64,000 bases of DNA, taken from the NCBI GenBank assembly GCA_902587085.1, contig CACIJX010000003.1, positions 1 through 64,000 on the forward strand, in the 5' to 3' direction. This stretch comes from an uncultured Pelagibacteraceae bacterium (GTDB taxonomy: Bacteria; Pseudomonadota; Alphaproteobacteria; Pelagibacterales; Pelagibacteraceae). The position numbers and the translations under genes are program-made. Positions within the stretch are counted from its first letter, which is position 1; each line of letters begins with the position of its first letter. Shown in pieces: positions 11,310 through 21,750 of this stretch. The notes under the pieces were generated by a model. The model was given only the letters and a program-made list of their open reading frames with translations, was not told the DNA's origin and did not search any database.

Positions 11310-12652
11310 ACAGTTTTATCACCTTTATCTTCAATAACAACTCCAAGACTTTCCAAGTCTTTTCTTATTTTGTCAGCTAATTTATAATCTCCTTTTTTTC
11401 TTGCGTTTTCACGATCTAAAATTTTGCTTTTGACACTTTTTTCATCAATTTTTAATTTTGTTTTTTTAAAGCCTTGCCATTTATCCAAATCTTCCTCTAA
11501 TAATCCAATAAGGTTACACCCTGTTAGAAATAGTTTTTTTGATGCTTTGTCTCCTTTAGAAGCATTATTATAAAGTGAGTGGAGCTTAGAAATATAAGCT
11601 GGAGTATTAATATCCTCTAAAAGAGGTTGTAATAAGTCGTCTTCTATATCGTTAATCTTAATTTTTTCAAACTGAGTATACCATTTGTTAAGAGTATTTT
11701 GACTTTCCCTAATTAGATTTTCATTCCAATCTAAAGGTTGTTTGTAGTGAGTTTTTAACAATGAAAGCCGAACAACTTGACCATTAATTTTGTTTCTCAT
11801 CTCTTTAATACTCACTATATTACCTAGTGATTTTGACATTTTATCTTTATTAAAAGTAACAAAACCATTATGCATCCAATAATTAGCAAATTTATCTGTA
11901 TTATTTGCACAACAAGATTGAGCTATCTCATTTTCATGATGAGGAAAAACCAAATCTAGTCCTCCACCGTGTATATCAAAATTTTTTCCAAGAAATTTTC
12001 CACTCATAACAGAGCATTCGAGATGCCAACCTGGTCTTCCTTTCCCCCATGGTGAATCCCAACTTGGTTCTTCTGGTTTTGATGGTTTCCATAAAATAAA
12101 ATCTAATGGATTTTTTTTCAATTTTGAAATCTCTACCCTAGTTCCAGCTATTAATTCTTCAGGCACCTTATTAGATAGTTTTCCATAATTTTTGAATTTT
12201 TGAACAGAAAAATAAACATGTTTATTATTTTCGTAAGCAAAATTATTTTTTAACAAGTTTTGAGTCATTTCTATCATTTCATTAATGTGTTCAGTAGCCT
12301 TAGGTTCAAAATTTGGTTTAAGACAGTTTAAATAATGACAGTCTTGTTGAAAATTTTTGGTAATTTTATTTGTAAGCTCATCAATTGATATATTATTTTT
12401 TTTAGAAGACTCTATAATTTTATCGTCAATATCTGTTATATTTCTAACGTAGGTTATTTTTTCTTTTCCATAAAGTTTTAAAAGTAATCTATAAATTACA
12501 TCAAAAACAACTAGTGGTCTTGCATTACCAATATGTGGAAAATCGTAAACAGTTGGACCACATACATACATTCCTACTTTTTCCTTATTATTAGGAATAA
12601 ATTTCTCCTTTTTTCTTGAAAGTGTATTAAAAATATTTAATTGTTTATTCAT
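11294..12652 (-). CDS. cysS: cysteinyl-tRNA synthetase
   Basis: MYVCGPTVYDFPHIGNAR, MSKSLGN. Confidence 0.97.
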   Translation of the reverse strand: MNKQLNIFNTLSRKKEKFIPNNKEKVGMYVCGPTVYDFPHIGNARPLVVFDVIYRLLLKLYGKEKITYVRNITDIDDKIIESSKKNNISIDELTNKITKNFQQDCHYLNCLKPNFEPKATEHINEMIEMTQNLLKNNFAYENNKHVYFSVQKFKNYGKLSNKVPEELIAGTRVEISKLKKNPLDFILWKPSKPEEPSWDSPWGKGRPGWHLECSVMSGKFLGKNFDIHGGGLDLVFPHHENEIAQSCCANNTDKFANYWMHNGFVTFNKDKMSKSLGNIVSIKEMRNKINGQVVRLSLLKTHYKQPLDWNENLIRESQNTLNKWYTQFEKIKINDIEDDLLQPLLEDINTPAYISKLHSLYNNASKGDKASKKLFLTGCNLIGLLEEDLDKWQGFKKTKLKIDEKSVKSKILDRENARKKGDYKLADKIRKDLESLGVVIEDKGDKTVWKLK

Positions 12653-13385
12653 CTTCCATCATGCAAACAGGTATAGGGTTCATCTTGTGTAAATTTTTTT
12701 TCCTTATTTCAAGATATTTTCTATAACTATCACTATTTTTATTATTCATAGCATTTTCTAATTCATTGTATGACATACCTAACTGATTTACATCAGTTCT
12801 TCCATCATCCCAGAGTCCGTCTGTAGGATCTGCCTCAATTATTTCTTTTAAAATGCCAAGTGATTTACCCATATCCCAAACTTGAGTTTTCGTACAATCA
12901 GCAATTGGTGAAATATCAACTCCACCATCACCATACTTAGTGTAAAAACCAACTCCAAAATCTTCAACTTTGTTTCCCGTGCCAACTACTATTCCTCCGT
13001 TTGACGCTGCAACTTGATATAAGGTAGTCATTCTTAGTCTAGCTCTTGAGTTTGCCAAACCATGATTATCATTAAAATTAGACAAGCTCTTTTTAAAAAT
13101 ATCAAAAAGTCCGTCTAACTCTATTGTATGACTTTCCACGTTCTTAAACTTACTTTTTAACCATTCTTGATGTTTAAGACTTAAGTTGTGTTGATCTTTT
13201 ATTTGGTTGATAGGCATTGATAAAACTATCGTTTTTTTTCCGGTCATAGCACACAAAGTGCTTGTAACGGAAGAGTCTATACCCCCTGAAATTCCTATTA
13301 CTAAAGCAGTTGCTTCTTTTGGCATAGCTTTACAATAGGCTGAGATCCAGTTTTTTATACGATTTATTCTATCTATAGTTTGCAT
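12645..13385 (-). CDS. nadE: NAD(+) synthase, NH3-dependent type
   Basis: LVIGISGGIDSSVT, GTGNKVEDFGVGFYTKYGDGGVDI. Confidence 0.93.
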   Translation of the reverse strand: MQTIDRINRIKNWISAYCKAMPKEATALVIGISGGIDSSVTSTLCAMTGKKTIVLSMPINQIKDQHNLSLKHQEWLKSKFKNVESHTIELDGLFDIFKKSLSNFNDNHGLANSRARLRMTTLYQVAASNGGIVVGTGNKVEDFGVGFYTKYGDGGVDISPIADCTKTQVWDMGKSLGILKEIIEADPTDGLWDDGRTDVNQLGMSYNELENAMNNKNSDSYRKYLEIRKKNLHKMNPIPVCMMEDE

Positions 13386-13434
13386 AATTTTACTATCATC
13401 TAATTAATAGACCTTAGTAATTTTTTTTCAATTA

Positions 13435-14814
13435 CTAAGATGCCGCTTGAATAATATTTTTTGAATATTGAGAATTTTTCTTAATTTCATCTGAGATTAA
13501 GAAGGCTAGCTCTAATGCCTGGTTTGCATTAAGTCTGGGATCGCAGTGAGTATGGTATCTGTGAGAAAGATCTTTGTCAGATATTTTTTGAGCTCCTCCA
13601 GTGCATTCTGTTACATTTTGTCCAGTCATCTCTATATGTAAACCGCCAGCATAAGTTCCCTCCGACTGATGTATAGCAAAAACCTTTTTAACTTCTTTTA
13701 CTATATTATTAAAAGGTCTAGTTTTGAATCCTGTAGCAGATTTTATTGTATTTCCATGCATAGGATCACATGACCAAATAACTTTTAGACCCTCTTTTTT
13801 AACAGATTTAATAAGTTTTGGTAAAAACTTATCCACATTTTCTGCGCCAAATCTTGATATCAAAGTTAATCTTCCAGGCTCATTGTTTGGATTTAGAATA
13901 TTACATAACTTAATTAATTCATCAGATTTTAAAGACGGACCACACTTAAGCCCTATTGGATTTTTAATGCCTCTACAAAACTCAACATGTCCACCATCTA
14001 TCTGACGAGTTCTATCTCCAATCCATACAAAATGAGCAGATGTATCATGATACTCACCAGTTGTAGAATCTACTCTGGTCATTGATTGCTCGAAAGGCAA
14101 AAGAAGCGCTTCGTGGGAAGTATAAAAATTTACAGTTCTTAATCTTCTATTATTATCAGCATTAATTCCACAAGCTTCCATGAAATTTAACGCGTCACTA
14201 ATTTTATCTTCTATTTCTTTATATTTTTTTGCTTGAGGGCTTCCCTTAACAAATCCTAAATTCCAAAGATGAACTTGTCGAAGATCTGCGAAACCACCCT
14301 GGGAAAAAGCTCTTAGTAAGTTTAAGGTTGAAGCTGCCTGGGAATAAGCCCTGAACATTCTCTTTGCATCAGGTTTTCTTGCTTTTTCCGAAAATTCGAT
14401 TGCATTTATATTATCACCTAAATATGTTGGGAGTTCTTTTCCATTTTTTGTTTCAATTGGTGAACTTCTTGGTTTAGAAAATTGTCCAGCTATCCTTCCT
14501 ACTTTTACAACAGGTAAAGAAGCTGACGAAGTCAAAACTAAAGCCATTTGTAATATAACCTTAAATGTATCTCTAATATTGTCAGGATGAAATTCTGCAA
14601 AACTTTCTGCACAATCTCCGCCCTGCAAAAGAAACGCTTTACCCTCACATACATCAGATAAATTTTTTTTTAGTGAACGAGTTTCTCCGGCAAAAACTAA
14701 TGGAGGAAAACCTTGTATTTTTTTTAAGACAAGATCTAATTCATTTTTATCATCATACTCCGGAATATGTTTAACCGGGTAGTTTTTCCAGCTATTTAAT
14801 TTCCACTTTTTCAT
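13435..14814 (-). CDS. class II 3-deoxy-7-phosphoheptulonate (DAHP) synthase
   Basis: LLQGGDCAESFAEF, VGRIAGQFSKPRS, WSCDPMHGNT, GGLHIEMTGQNVTECTGG. Confidence 0.95.
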   Translation of the reverse strand: MKKWKLNSWKNYPVKHIPEYDDKNELDLVLKKIQGFPPLVFAGETRSLKKNLSDVCEGKAFLLQGGDCAESFAEFHPDNIRDTFKVILQMALVLTSSASLPVVKVGRIAGQFSKPRSSPIETKNGKELPTYLGDNINAIEFSEKARKPDAKRMFRAYSQAASTLNLLRAFSQGGFADLRQVHLWNLGFVKGSPQAKKYKEIEDKISDALNFMEACGINADNNRRLRTVNFYTSHEALLLPFEQSMTRVDSTTGEYHDTSAHFVWIGDRTRQIDGGHVEFCRGIKNPIGLKCGPSLKSDELIKLCNILNPNNEPGRLTLISRFGAENVDKFLPKLIKSVKKEGLKVIWSCDPMHGNTIKSATGFKTRPFNNIVKEVKKVFAIHQSEGTYAGGLHIEMTGQNVTECTGGAQKISDKDLSHRYHTHCDPRLNANQALELAFLISDEIKKNSQYSKNIIQAAS

Positions 14815-14917
14815 ATTTAACCTGAGCTATATATATATTGGTCTTTGCAAATTTCCAAGAATGTTTTAATTATTTATAGTTAAAATACCTACAATTTAGG
14901 AGAATTTAATAAATTTA

Positions 14918-15886
14918 TTAATACTCAAGGTCATTTTTAATCAAGTTAAAAACTAAGTAATGTCCATCTTTTGATAAATGAACTGGATCAAATTTTAGAA
15001 AAAGGGATTTAGGATTTTTATGTATACAAAAGTTTTTTGAATAATCAAAAAAATTAATATTTTCTTCTTTTAATATATTTTTTAATTCACTTTGTGGTTT
15101 AAGGTATTTTTCATTACAATTTTCTTTGCGAGTTTGAAATTCATACGGAAGAATAATGAATGTTAAATTATTATTTTTTTCATCAATACTATTTTTTAAT
15201 TTGTTAATCTCAATTTTTAGTTTTAAAATTGCATCTTCTTCATTATAAATTGGATAAATATAATTAAAATGTCTTACAGAAGGATTTGTAACAATTCCTT
15301 TTAGCCACATATAAAAAACTGATTTATTTCTTAAAAAAATATTTAATTTAATTAAAAAAGTATTTGATTTATATTTCTTAAATTCTTCATCAATATTAAG
15401 CACTGTTTTTTCGAAAGAAATATCATTTAAAGTAAAAAAAAGTATTGTTTGATTTAATTTATTTATATTATTATTTTTTTTTAATATATGCGGGTAATCT
15501 TTAAAACTGTAACCTGAAACAGAACTATTATAAAAATTTATATTATTGAATTTATTTCTTAATAAACCAACAAAAGAGTTGCTTTCATCTACTCCAACTC
15601 CAAAACTTACGCTATCTCCCAATATTAATACTGAACTATTTTTTAAATCATATTTAAAGTTCTCATTAGGAATTCGAAATCCAGATTTATCAGTATAAAC
15701 CTTTTTTGAAAAAGCTATTGCTTTTATATTGGGTGCATTAAAGTTTAATTTATTTTGATTTATAATTAAATTTTTACTTATGCCGGTCAAATCTGCCAAG
15801 TTAAATAATCTAGCAAATATTTCTATAAATAAAATAAATGAAACTAATATAATTACATTAAAAAAAATAATTTTTTTTACTTTCAT
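14918..15886 (-). CDS. SGNH/GDSL hydrolase family protein with N-terminal membrane anchor
   Basis: LILGDSVSFGVG (GDSxxxG) and FDPVHLSKDGH (DxxH); hydrophobic N-terminus. Confidence 0.75.
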   Translation of the reverse strand: MKVKKIIFFNVIILVSFILFIEIFARLFNLADLTGISKNLIINQNKLNFNAPNIKAIAFSKKVYTDKSGFRIPNENFKYDLKNSSVLILGDSVSFGVGVDESNSFVGLLRNKFNNINFYNSSVSGYSFKDYPHILKKNNNINKLNQTILFFTLNDISFEKTVLNIDEEFKKYKSNTFLIKLNIFLRNKSVFYMWLKGIVTNPSVRHFNYIYPIYNEEDAILKLKIEINKLKNSIDEKNNNLTFIILPYEFQTRKENCNEKYLKPQSELKNILKEENINFFDYSKNFCIHKNPKSLFLKFDPVHLSKDGHYLVFNLIKNDLEY

Positions 15887-15893
15887 TAATAAT

Positions 15894-17711
15894 TTATTCG
15901 ACTGTGACTGATTTTGCTAAATTTCTAGGTTTATCAATATCACATTTTTTATAAAGTGCTACATGATAAGATAAAAGTTGTAGTGGGATTGTGAATATAA
16001 AAGGTGTCAATGATAAATCAGAGTCAGGTAAATTAATTTGAAATCTTATATTTTCACTTATCACTTTTCCTGCAGAATTAGTCAGTAACAAAACTTTTCC
16101 GCCTCTAGCTATAACTTCTTGCATATTTGATAAAGTTTTTTCAAAATATTTATCTTTTGGTGCGATTATAACAACTGGTAAACCATCCTCAATTAAAGCA
16201 AGAGGTCCGTGTTTCATTTCACCTGCTGGGTAACCTTCTGCATGCAAATAAGATAATTCTTTTAATTTCAATGCTCCTTCAAGAGCAATTGGAAAAGACG
16301 ATCCTCTTCCTAAAAACATAGATCCTTTAGATCTATATATATCTTTTGCTATTAATTGAATTTTTTCTTCTTCATTTAAAGATTCAGAAATCAAATTTGG
16401 TATTTTTTTTAATTCAGCTATTTTTTTTTTGTATTCCTTTTTATCAATATCATTTCTTATTTCTGAAATTTTTAATGAAAGTAAATATAATACAAGCATT
16501 TGTCCTAGAAATGCTTTAGTTGATGCAACTCCAATTTCTGGTCCAGCATGAATAGGTAAAACACAATCTGAGTTTCTAGCTATCGAACTTTCAACAACAT
16601 TAACAACTGAGCATGTTTTTACATTTTCTTTTTTACAAAGATCTAAAGCAGCATAAGTATCAGCGGTTTCACCAGATTGAGAAACAAAGATATATAAGGA
16701 ATTTTTATCAAATCTGACTTTTCTGTATCTAAACTCTGATGCTATATCAGCTTCTACACTCAAAGATGTTAATTCTTCTAACCAATACTTTGCAACTAAA
16801 CATGAATGGTAAGCGGTTCCACATCCAATTAATACTATTTTATTTATTTTTTTAGGATCAATTGGGAGATTATAAAAATTAATTTCCTCTCTAATTTTAT
16901 CAATATATTCTTTAATGCAAGTTTTTGTTGTTGTTGGCTGTTCAAAAATTTCCTTTATCATGAAATTTTTATAATTACCTTTGCTTACTGAGGATTTATC
17001 CTCTGAGAGAGTAAAAATTTCCTTGTTTATTTTGTCTTTACTGTGATTATAAAATTTTACTTCATCTTTCGATAAAACACATACATCTCCATCATCTAAA
17101 TATGAAATTTTGTTTGTCATTGATTTTAAAGCATATGAGTCTGAACCTAAATAATTTTCATTATTAGAATATCCAACTGCTAGTGGACTACCTCTTCTAG
17201 CTCCGATAACAAATTCCTTATAATTTTTAAAAATTATTCCAAGAGCAAAACTTCCTTTAAGCATATCTATAGTCTCGAAAACAGCCGCCAAAGGTTTAGA
17301 TTTTTTTAATTTTTCAGTTAGCAAAACAGTTATAACTTCTGTATCTGTCTGAGACTTAAAGGTTTTTCCAGATTTCTCTAGCTGTCTCTTCAATTGATCT
17401 GAATTTTCTATTATTCCATTGTGAACTACAGATACTATTTCGCTTGAATGTGGATGAGCGTTAACTTCATTTGGAATTCCGTGTGTTGCCCACCTTACAT
17501 GACCTATTCCTAAATTTCCCTCATTTGGACTCTGAAATAAAATCTTTTCTAATTTTTCTACTCTGCCTGAACATTTTTTTTCACTAATTTGCCCATTTGA
17601 TATTGTTGCTAAACCTGCAGAGTCGTAACCCCGATACTCTAATTTTTTTAAAGCATTGATTATATTTGTAGAAACTTTTTTATTGCTAGCTATCCCAATA
17701 ATCCCGCACAT
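15894..17711 (-). CDS. glmS: glutamine--fructose-6-phosphate aminotransferase
   Basis: [29 protein letters not shown]-terminal LAKSVTVE. Confidence 0.97.
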   Translation of the reverse strand: MCGIIGIASNKKVSTNIINALKKLEYRGYDSAGLATISNGQISEKKCSGRVEKLEKILFQSPNEGNLGIGHVRWATHGIPNEVNAHPHSSEIVSVVHNGIIENSDQLKRQLEKSGKTFKSQTDTEVITVLLTEKLKKSKPLAAVFETIDMLKGSFALGIIFKNYKEFVIGARRGSPLAVGYSNNENYLGSDSYALKSMTNKISYLDDGDVCVLSKDEVKFYNHSKDKINKEIFTLSEDKSSVSKGNYKNFMIKEIFEQPTTTKTCIKEYIDKIREEINFYNLPIDPKKINKIVLIGCGTAYHSCLVAKYWLEELTSLSVEADIASEFRYRKVRFDKNSLYIFVSQSGETADTYAALDLCKKENVKTCSVVNVVESSIARNSDCVLPIHAGPEIGVASTKAFLGQMLVLYLLSLKISEIRNDIDKKEYKKKIAELKKIPNLISESLNEEEKIQLIAKDIYRSKGSMFLGRGSSFPIALEGALKLKELSYLHAEGYPAGEMKHGPLALIEDGLPVVIIAPKDKYFEKTLSNMQEVIARGGKVLLLTNSAGKVISENIRFQINLPDSDLSLTPFIFTIPLQLLSYHVALYKKCDIDKPRNLAKSVTVE

Positions 17712-18349
17712 TATTTTTTCTTTTTATAGTTTTCTATTTCCTCTTGCTCTGATCTTTCTATGGCGAGAGAGTACTCTTTCACATCCTTAGTAATTACTGA
17801 GCCTGCTCCAACTACAGATTTTTTTTTAATTTTAACAGGGGCAACTAAAGATGAATTAGATCCAATAAATACATTGTCTGAAATAATCGTTTTATTTTTC
17901 TTGATACCATCATAATTACAAGTAATTGTACCTGCTCCTATATTTGTGTTTTTTCCAATTTGAGTATCTCCAATATAGGATAGATGATTTACTTTTGAGT
18001 TAGGTTTGACCTTTGATTTTTTGGTTTCTACAAAATTTCCAATCTTTGTTCCGTTCATTAAATGAGTTCCTGGCCTTAGTCTAGCATAAGGACCTATTGT
18101 GACTTTGTTTTCTATTTTTGCGCCCTCGATATGACTAAATGATAAGACTTCCACATTGTTTCCAAATCTGACTTTTTTTCCTATTACCACATAAGGATTA
18201 ATAGTTACGTTTTTTCCAAATTTTGTATCATTTGATAAAAAAATCGTTTCAGGGGCAATTAAATTTACACCTGACTTGATGGCTTTTTTTCTTAATCTTT
18301 CTTGATTTGCTTTATAAGCGTATATCTTTTTAAATTTTGAATTTGTCAT
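17711..18349 (-). CDS. GlmU-type glucosamine-1-phosphate acetyltransferase domain, lacking the uridylyltransferase domain
   Basis: Left-handed beta-helix hexapeptides; [31 protein letters not shown]; length only 212 aa; overlaps glmS by 1 nt. Confidence 0.88.
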   Translation of the reverse strand: MTNSKFKKIYAYKANQERLRKKAIKSGVNLIAPETIFLSNDTKFGKNVTINPYVVIGKKVRFGNNVEVLSFSHIEGAKIENKVTIGPYARLRPGTHLMNGTKIGNFVETKKSKVKPNSKVNHLSYIGDTQIGKNTNIGAGTITCNYDGIKKNKTIISDNVFIGSNSSLVAPVKIKKKSVVGAGSVITKDVKEYSLAIERSEQEEIENYKKKK

Positions 18350-18424
18350 AGTAAAAATTTCTCTTTACATTAGAATTATGATTGTAATAAGTCACAAAAT
18401 ATTTCTTTTTAATACTTATATAAA

Positions 18425-19087
18425 ATGACTCAAAAATTAACAATTTTATTCGATCTTGACGGTACGCTAGTTGATACGGCTCCTGACCTGATGGGGGCTC
18501 ATAACCACGTTATGAAAAAATTTGGCTATCCCCAAAAAAGTCTTGAGGATATAAAGCATATTGCGGGTCGGGGAGCTTGGATAATGATGCAAAGAACTTT
18601 TAGAGACGAGATTAAAGATGAAAAGCTAAAAAAAGAAATGGTAAAAGAGTTTATCGACTACTACTCAAAAAATATTGATAGAGGAAGCAAACCAATGAAT
18701 GGCGTAGTAGATTTCCTTCAATGGGCAAAATCAAAAAATATATTAATGGGTGTATGCACAAACAAACAGGAAAGGCTTGCTACAGATTTATTAAAAAAAA
18801 TTAATTTAGCTCAATATTTTGAATACATTGCTGGATGTGATACTTTTGATTTTAACAAACCAGACCCACGACACTTAACTAATGTTATTGAAATAATTGG
18901 TGGTGATATAAAAAAAAGTATAATGGTTGGTGATAGTGAAGTTGACTCACAATCAGCATATAACGCAAAAATTCCTTTTATTTTAGTTGAAGAAGGTTAT
19001 ACAGAAAAAAATATTAATGAAATACCACACAAAACTTTAATAAAGGATTTTTCAAATTTTAAAAAAATTGTGGAAAAATACTTATGA
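18425..19087 (+). CDS. gph: HAD phosphatase, phosphoglycolate phosphatase-like
   Basis: FDLDGTLVDTAPDL, GVCTNKQ, MVGDSEVDSQSA. Confidence 0.85.
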   Translation: MTQKLTILFDLDGTLVDTAPDLMGAHNHVMKKFGYPQKSLEDIKHIAGRGAWIMMQRTFRDEIKDEKLKKEMVKEFIDYYSKNIDRGSKPMNGVVDFLQWAKSKNILMGVCTNKQERLATDLLKKINLAQYFEYIAGCDTFDFNKPDPRHLTNVIEIIGGDIKKSIMVGDSEVDSQSAYNAKIPFILVEEGYTEKNINEIPHKTLIKDFSNFKKIVEKYL

Positions 19088-19686
19088 TAGATTTTCAGCT
19101 TTTTTCCGCGCTAGTTACTTATTATTTTATAATGTTCGCAACACCAGGTCCTAATAATGCGATGTTAACTGCTTCAGGATTAAAATTTGGTTTTGTTAGA
19201 ACTTTACCTCATTTAATTGGCATACCTCTTGGTCACATTTTTCAAATAGGATTAGTTTGCTATGGTTTGGGAAACTTATTCTTAATTTTTCCCCAACTAC
19301 AATTTTATATGAAAATATTATGTTTTATTTATTTATTATACCTTGGATGGAAAATAATTGGTTCTTTTAGCTTAGTTGAAAAAGATAGTGGAGGAAGACC
19401 TCTAAAATTTTATGAGGCTTCACTTTTTCAATTTATCAATCCAAAGGCATGGACTGTAGCAATTACAGTGGCTTCTGGATTTTTTCCTGCAGAAGAAAAT
19501 TTTGTTATTGCAACAATGTTCTTAGTTATCACGGCTGCTATAGTTTGTTTTCCTTCAATATGTATTTGGGCCATTTTTGGAAATAGCTTGAAAATATTTA
19601 TTAAGAACACCAGATCAAAAAAAATTACTGAGTATATTTTAGCATTTTTGTTAGTTTTAACTGCATTAGTTGTCTTATTAAAATAG
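19084..19686 (+). CDS. LysE/RhtB family amino-acid exporter
   Basis: ATPGPNNAML signature; polytopic hydrophobic protein of about 200 aa. Confidence 0.88.
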   Translation: MIDFQLFSALVTYYFIMFATPGPNNAMLTASGLKFGFVRTLPHLIGIPLGHIFQIGLVCYGLGNLFLIFPQLQFYMKILCFIYLLYLGWKIIGSFSLVEKDSGGRPLKFYEASLFQFINPKAWTVAITVASGFFPAEENFVIATMFLVITAAIVCFPSICIWAIFGNSLKIFIKNTRSKKITEYILAFLLVLTALVVLLK

Positions 19687-19721
19687 TCTTTGATTTTATA
19701 TATCTGGTTTAATATAAAAAC

Positions 19722-20621
19722 TTGATGCATTTTACAAAAAAAAAAATTGAAGAAAAAAGGAAAGATTTCGTAAACGGTCTTAAAGAAAAAAAATTACTTA
19801 GATTTCCTGGTGCTTATAATCCTTTGTGTGCAAAATTAATTGCGGAAATTGGTTTTGATGGTGTTTATATTTCTGGCGGTGTTATGTCTAATGACTTAGG
19901 GATACCAGATATTGGTTTAACAACACTCAAACATGTGAGTTATAGAGCAAATCAAATTGCTAAGGTAACAGATTTGCCTTCAATAGTTGACGCTGACACT
20001 GGTTTCTCAGATTGTAAGAAAACAATAGAAACTTTTGAAAACATGGGTCTTGCTGGATGTCATATAGAAGATCAAATAGCCGAGAAAAGGTGTGGACATC
20101 TTGAAAATAAAGAACTTATTTCAACAAATGAAATGGTGAAAAAAATTAAAGATTCTATTGATGCTAGAAAAGACAAAAACTTTTCTATAATTGTTAGAAC
20201 AGATGCCAATCTTGTTGAAGGGCTTCAAAAAACTATTGAGAGAATAAAGGCCTATGAAGCAGCAGGTGCAGATATAATATTCCCGGAATCGATAAAAAAT
20301 GAAAAAGAATTTGAGAGCGTAAGAAAAAATTCAAAGGTTTATTTACTAGCCAATATGACAGAATTCGGAAAATCAAAACTATTATCTACGAAAGAGTTAA
20401 AGAACTTAGGTTATAATATTGTTATTTATCCCGTAACAACTCAAAGATTGGCAATGAAAAGTGTAGAAGATGGCTTAAAATCAATTTTTAAAGATGGACA
20501 TCAAAATAATATTATAGATAGAATGCAAACCCGAAAGAGATTATATGAGCTTGTAGAGTATGAAAAATACAACACCCCAGATAAAAAAATTACTGATTTT
20601 AAAACCGATGGACATGAATAA
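19722..20621 (+). CDS. prpB: isocitrate lyase/PEP mutase family, probable methylisocitrate lyase
   Basis: GAYNPLCAKL, VDADTGFSD, IEDQIAEKRCGHL (K-R-C-G-H); followed by citrate-synthase family gene. Confidence 0.82.
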   Translation: MMHFTKKKIEEKRKDFVNGLKEKKLLRFPGAYNPLCAKLIAEIGFDGVYISGGVMSNDLGIPDIGLTTLKHVSYRANQIAKVTDLPSIVDADTGFSDCKKTIETFENMGLAGCHIEDQIAEKRCGHLENKELISTNEMVKKIKDSIDARKDKNFSIIVRTDANLVEGLQKTIERIKAYEAAGADIIFPESIKNEKEFESVRKNSKVYLLANMTEFGKSKLLSTKELKNLGYNIVIYPVTTQRLAMKSVEDGLKSIFKDGHQNNIIDRMQTRKRLYELVEYEKYNTPDKKITDFKTDGHE

Positions 20622-20623
20622 AA

Positions 20624-21748
20624 ATGAGTGAAGAAATAAAAAAAGGTTTAATGGGAATAGTTGTTGATGAAACAACTATCTCTCAAGTAATGCCTGAAAT
20701 AAATTCCTTAACTTATAGAGGTTATAAAGTGCAAGATCTTTGCAGCAAATGTACTTTTGAAGAAGTAGCTTATTTAGTCCTTAATGGTGAACTTCCAAAA
20801 CCTAAGGAATTGAAAAAATTTATTAAAGAGGAAAGAAGTAATCGTAAATTATCAAAACAAATTTTGAATGACATTAAAAATATGCCAAAAAAAGCTCACC
20901 CTATGGATGCTATAAGAACCGCCGTTAGTTTAATGGGATTAGAAGATAAAGATGTAAGAGATAATTCTCCTAAAGCAAATATGAGGAAGTCAATGAGAAT
21001 TTTCGCACAAACCCCTACAGCTGTTGCTGCTTTTTTTAGAGCAAGAAAAAGCAAAAAATTCATACCACCAAATAAAAAATTATCTTATTCAGAAAACTTT
21101 TTTAATATGATGTTTGGAAAAGTTCCAAATAAAGAGATTGTTAAAGCTTTTGATGTATCGATGATACTTTATGCAGAACATAGTTTTAATGTTTCTACCT
21201 TCACAGCAAGAACAATTACAAGCAGTCTTTCTGATATGCATGGAGCTATTACTGGAGCGATTGCTAGTTTGAAAGGACCTTTACATGGGGGAGCAAATGA
21301 AGCAGTGATGCATATGTTTAAAACAATTAAAAAACCTGAGAAGGCGAAAGCATGGATTAATAATGCACTAGATAAAAAAAAGGTGGTTATGGGTTTTGGT
21401 CATAGAGTCTATAGAAGTGGCGATTCACGTGTTCCTACGATGAAAAAATATTTCTTAAAAGTAGCTGAAATTAAAAAAAATAGTGTTTATCCAAGAATAT
21501 ATGAGATTTTAGAAAAAGTTATGTTAGATAGAAAAAATATTCACCCAAATGTTGATTATCCATGTGGACCTACTTACCATTTGATGGGTATCGATACTGA
21601 CTTTTTTACACCAGTATTTGTAATGGCTAGGATCACAGGTTGGTCAGCGCATATTGTTGAGCAGCACGCTGCTAATAAATTAATTAGGCCTTTATCCAAG
21701 TATAAAGGAAGCGAACACAGAGAGGTACTTTCTCTCAATATAAGATAA
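20624..21748 (+). CDS. prpC: 2-methylcitrate synthase/citrate synthase family
   Basis: AEHSFNVSTFTAR, GPLHGGANE, GFGHRVYR motifs; size and prpB linkage. Confidence 0.83.
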   Translation: MSEEIKKGLMGIVVDETTISQVMPEINSLTYRGYKVQDLCSKCTFEEVAYLVLNGELPKPKELKKFIKEERSNRKLSKQILNDIKNMPKKAHPMDAIRTAVSLMGLEDKDVRDNSPKANMRKSMRIFAQTPTAVAAFFRARKSKKFIPPNKKLSYSENFFNMMFGKVPNKEIVKAFDVSMILYAEHSFNVSTFTARTITSSLSDMHGAITGAIASLKGPLHGGANEAVMHMFKTIKKPEKAKAWINNALDKKKVVMGFGHRVYRSGDSRVPTMKKYFLKVAEIKKNSVYPRIYEILEKVMLDRKNIHPNVDYPCGPTYHLMGIDTDFFTPVFVMARITGWSAHIVEQHAANKLIRPLSKYKGSEHREVLSLNIR

Positions 21749-21750
21749 TT

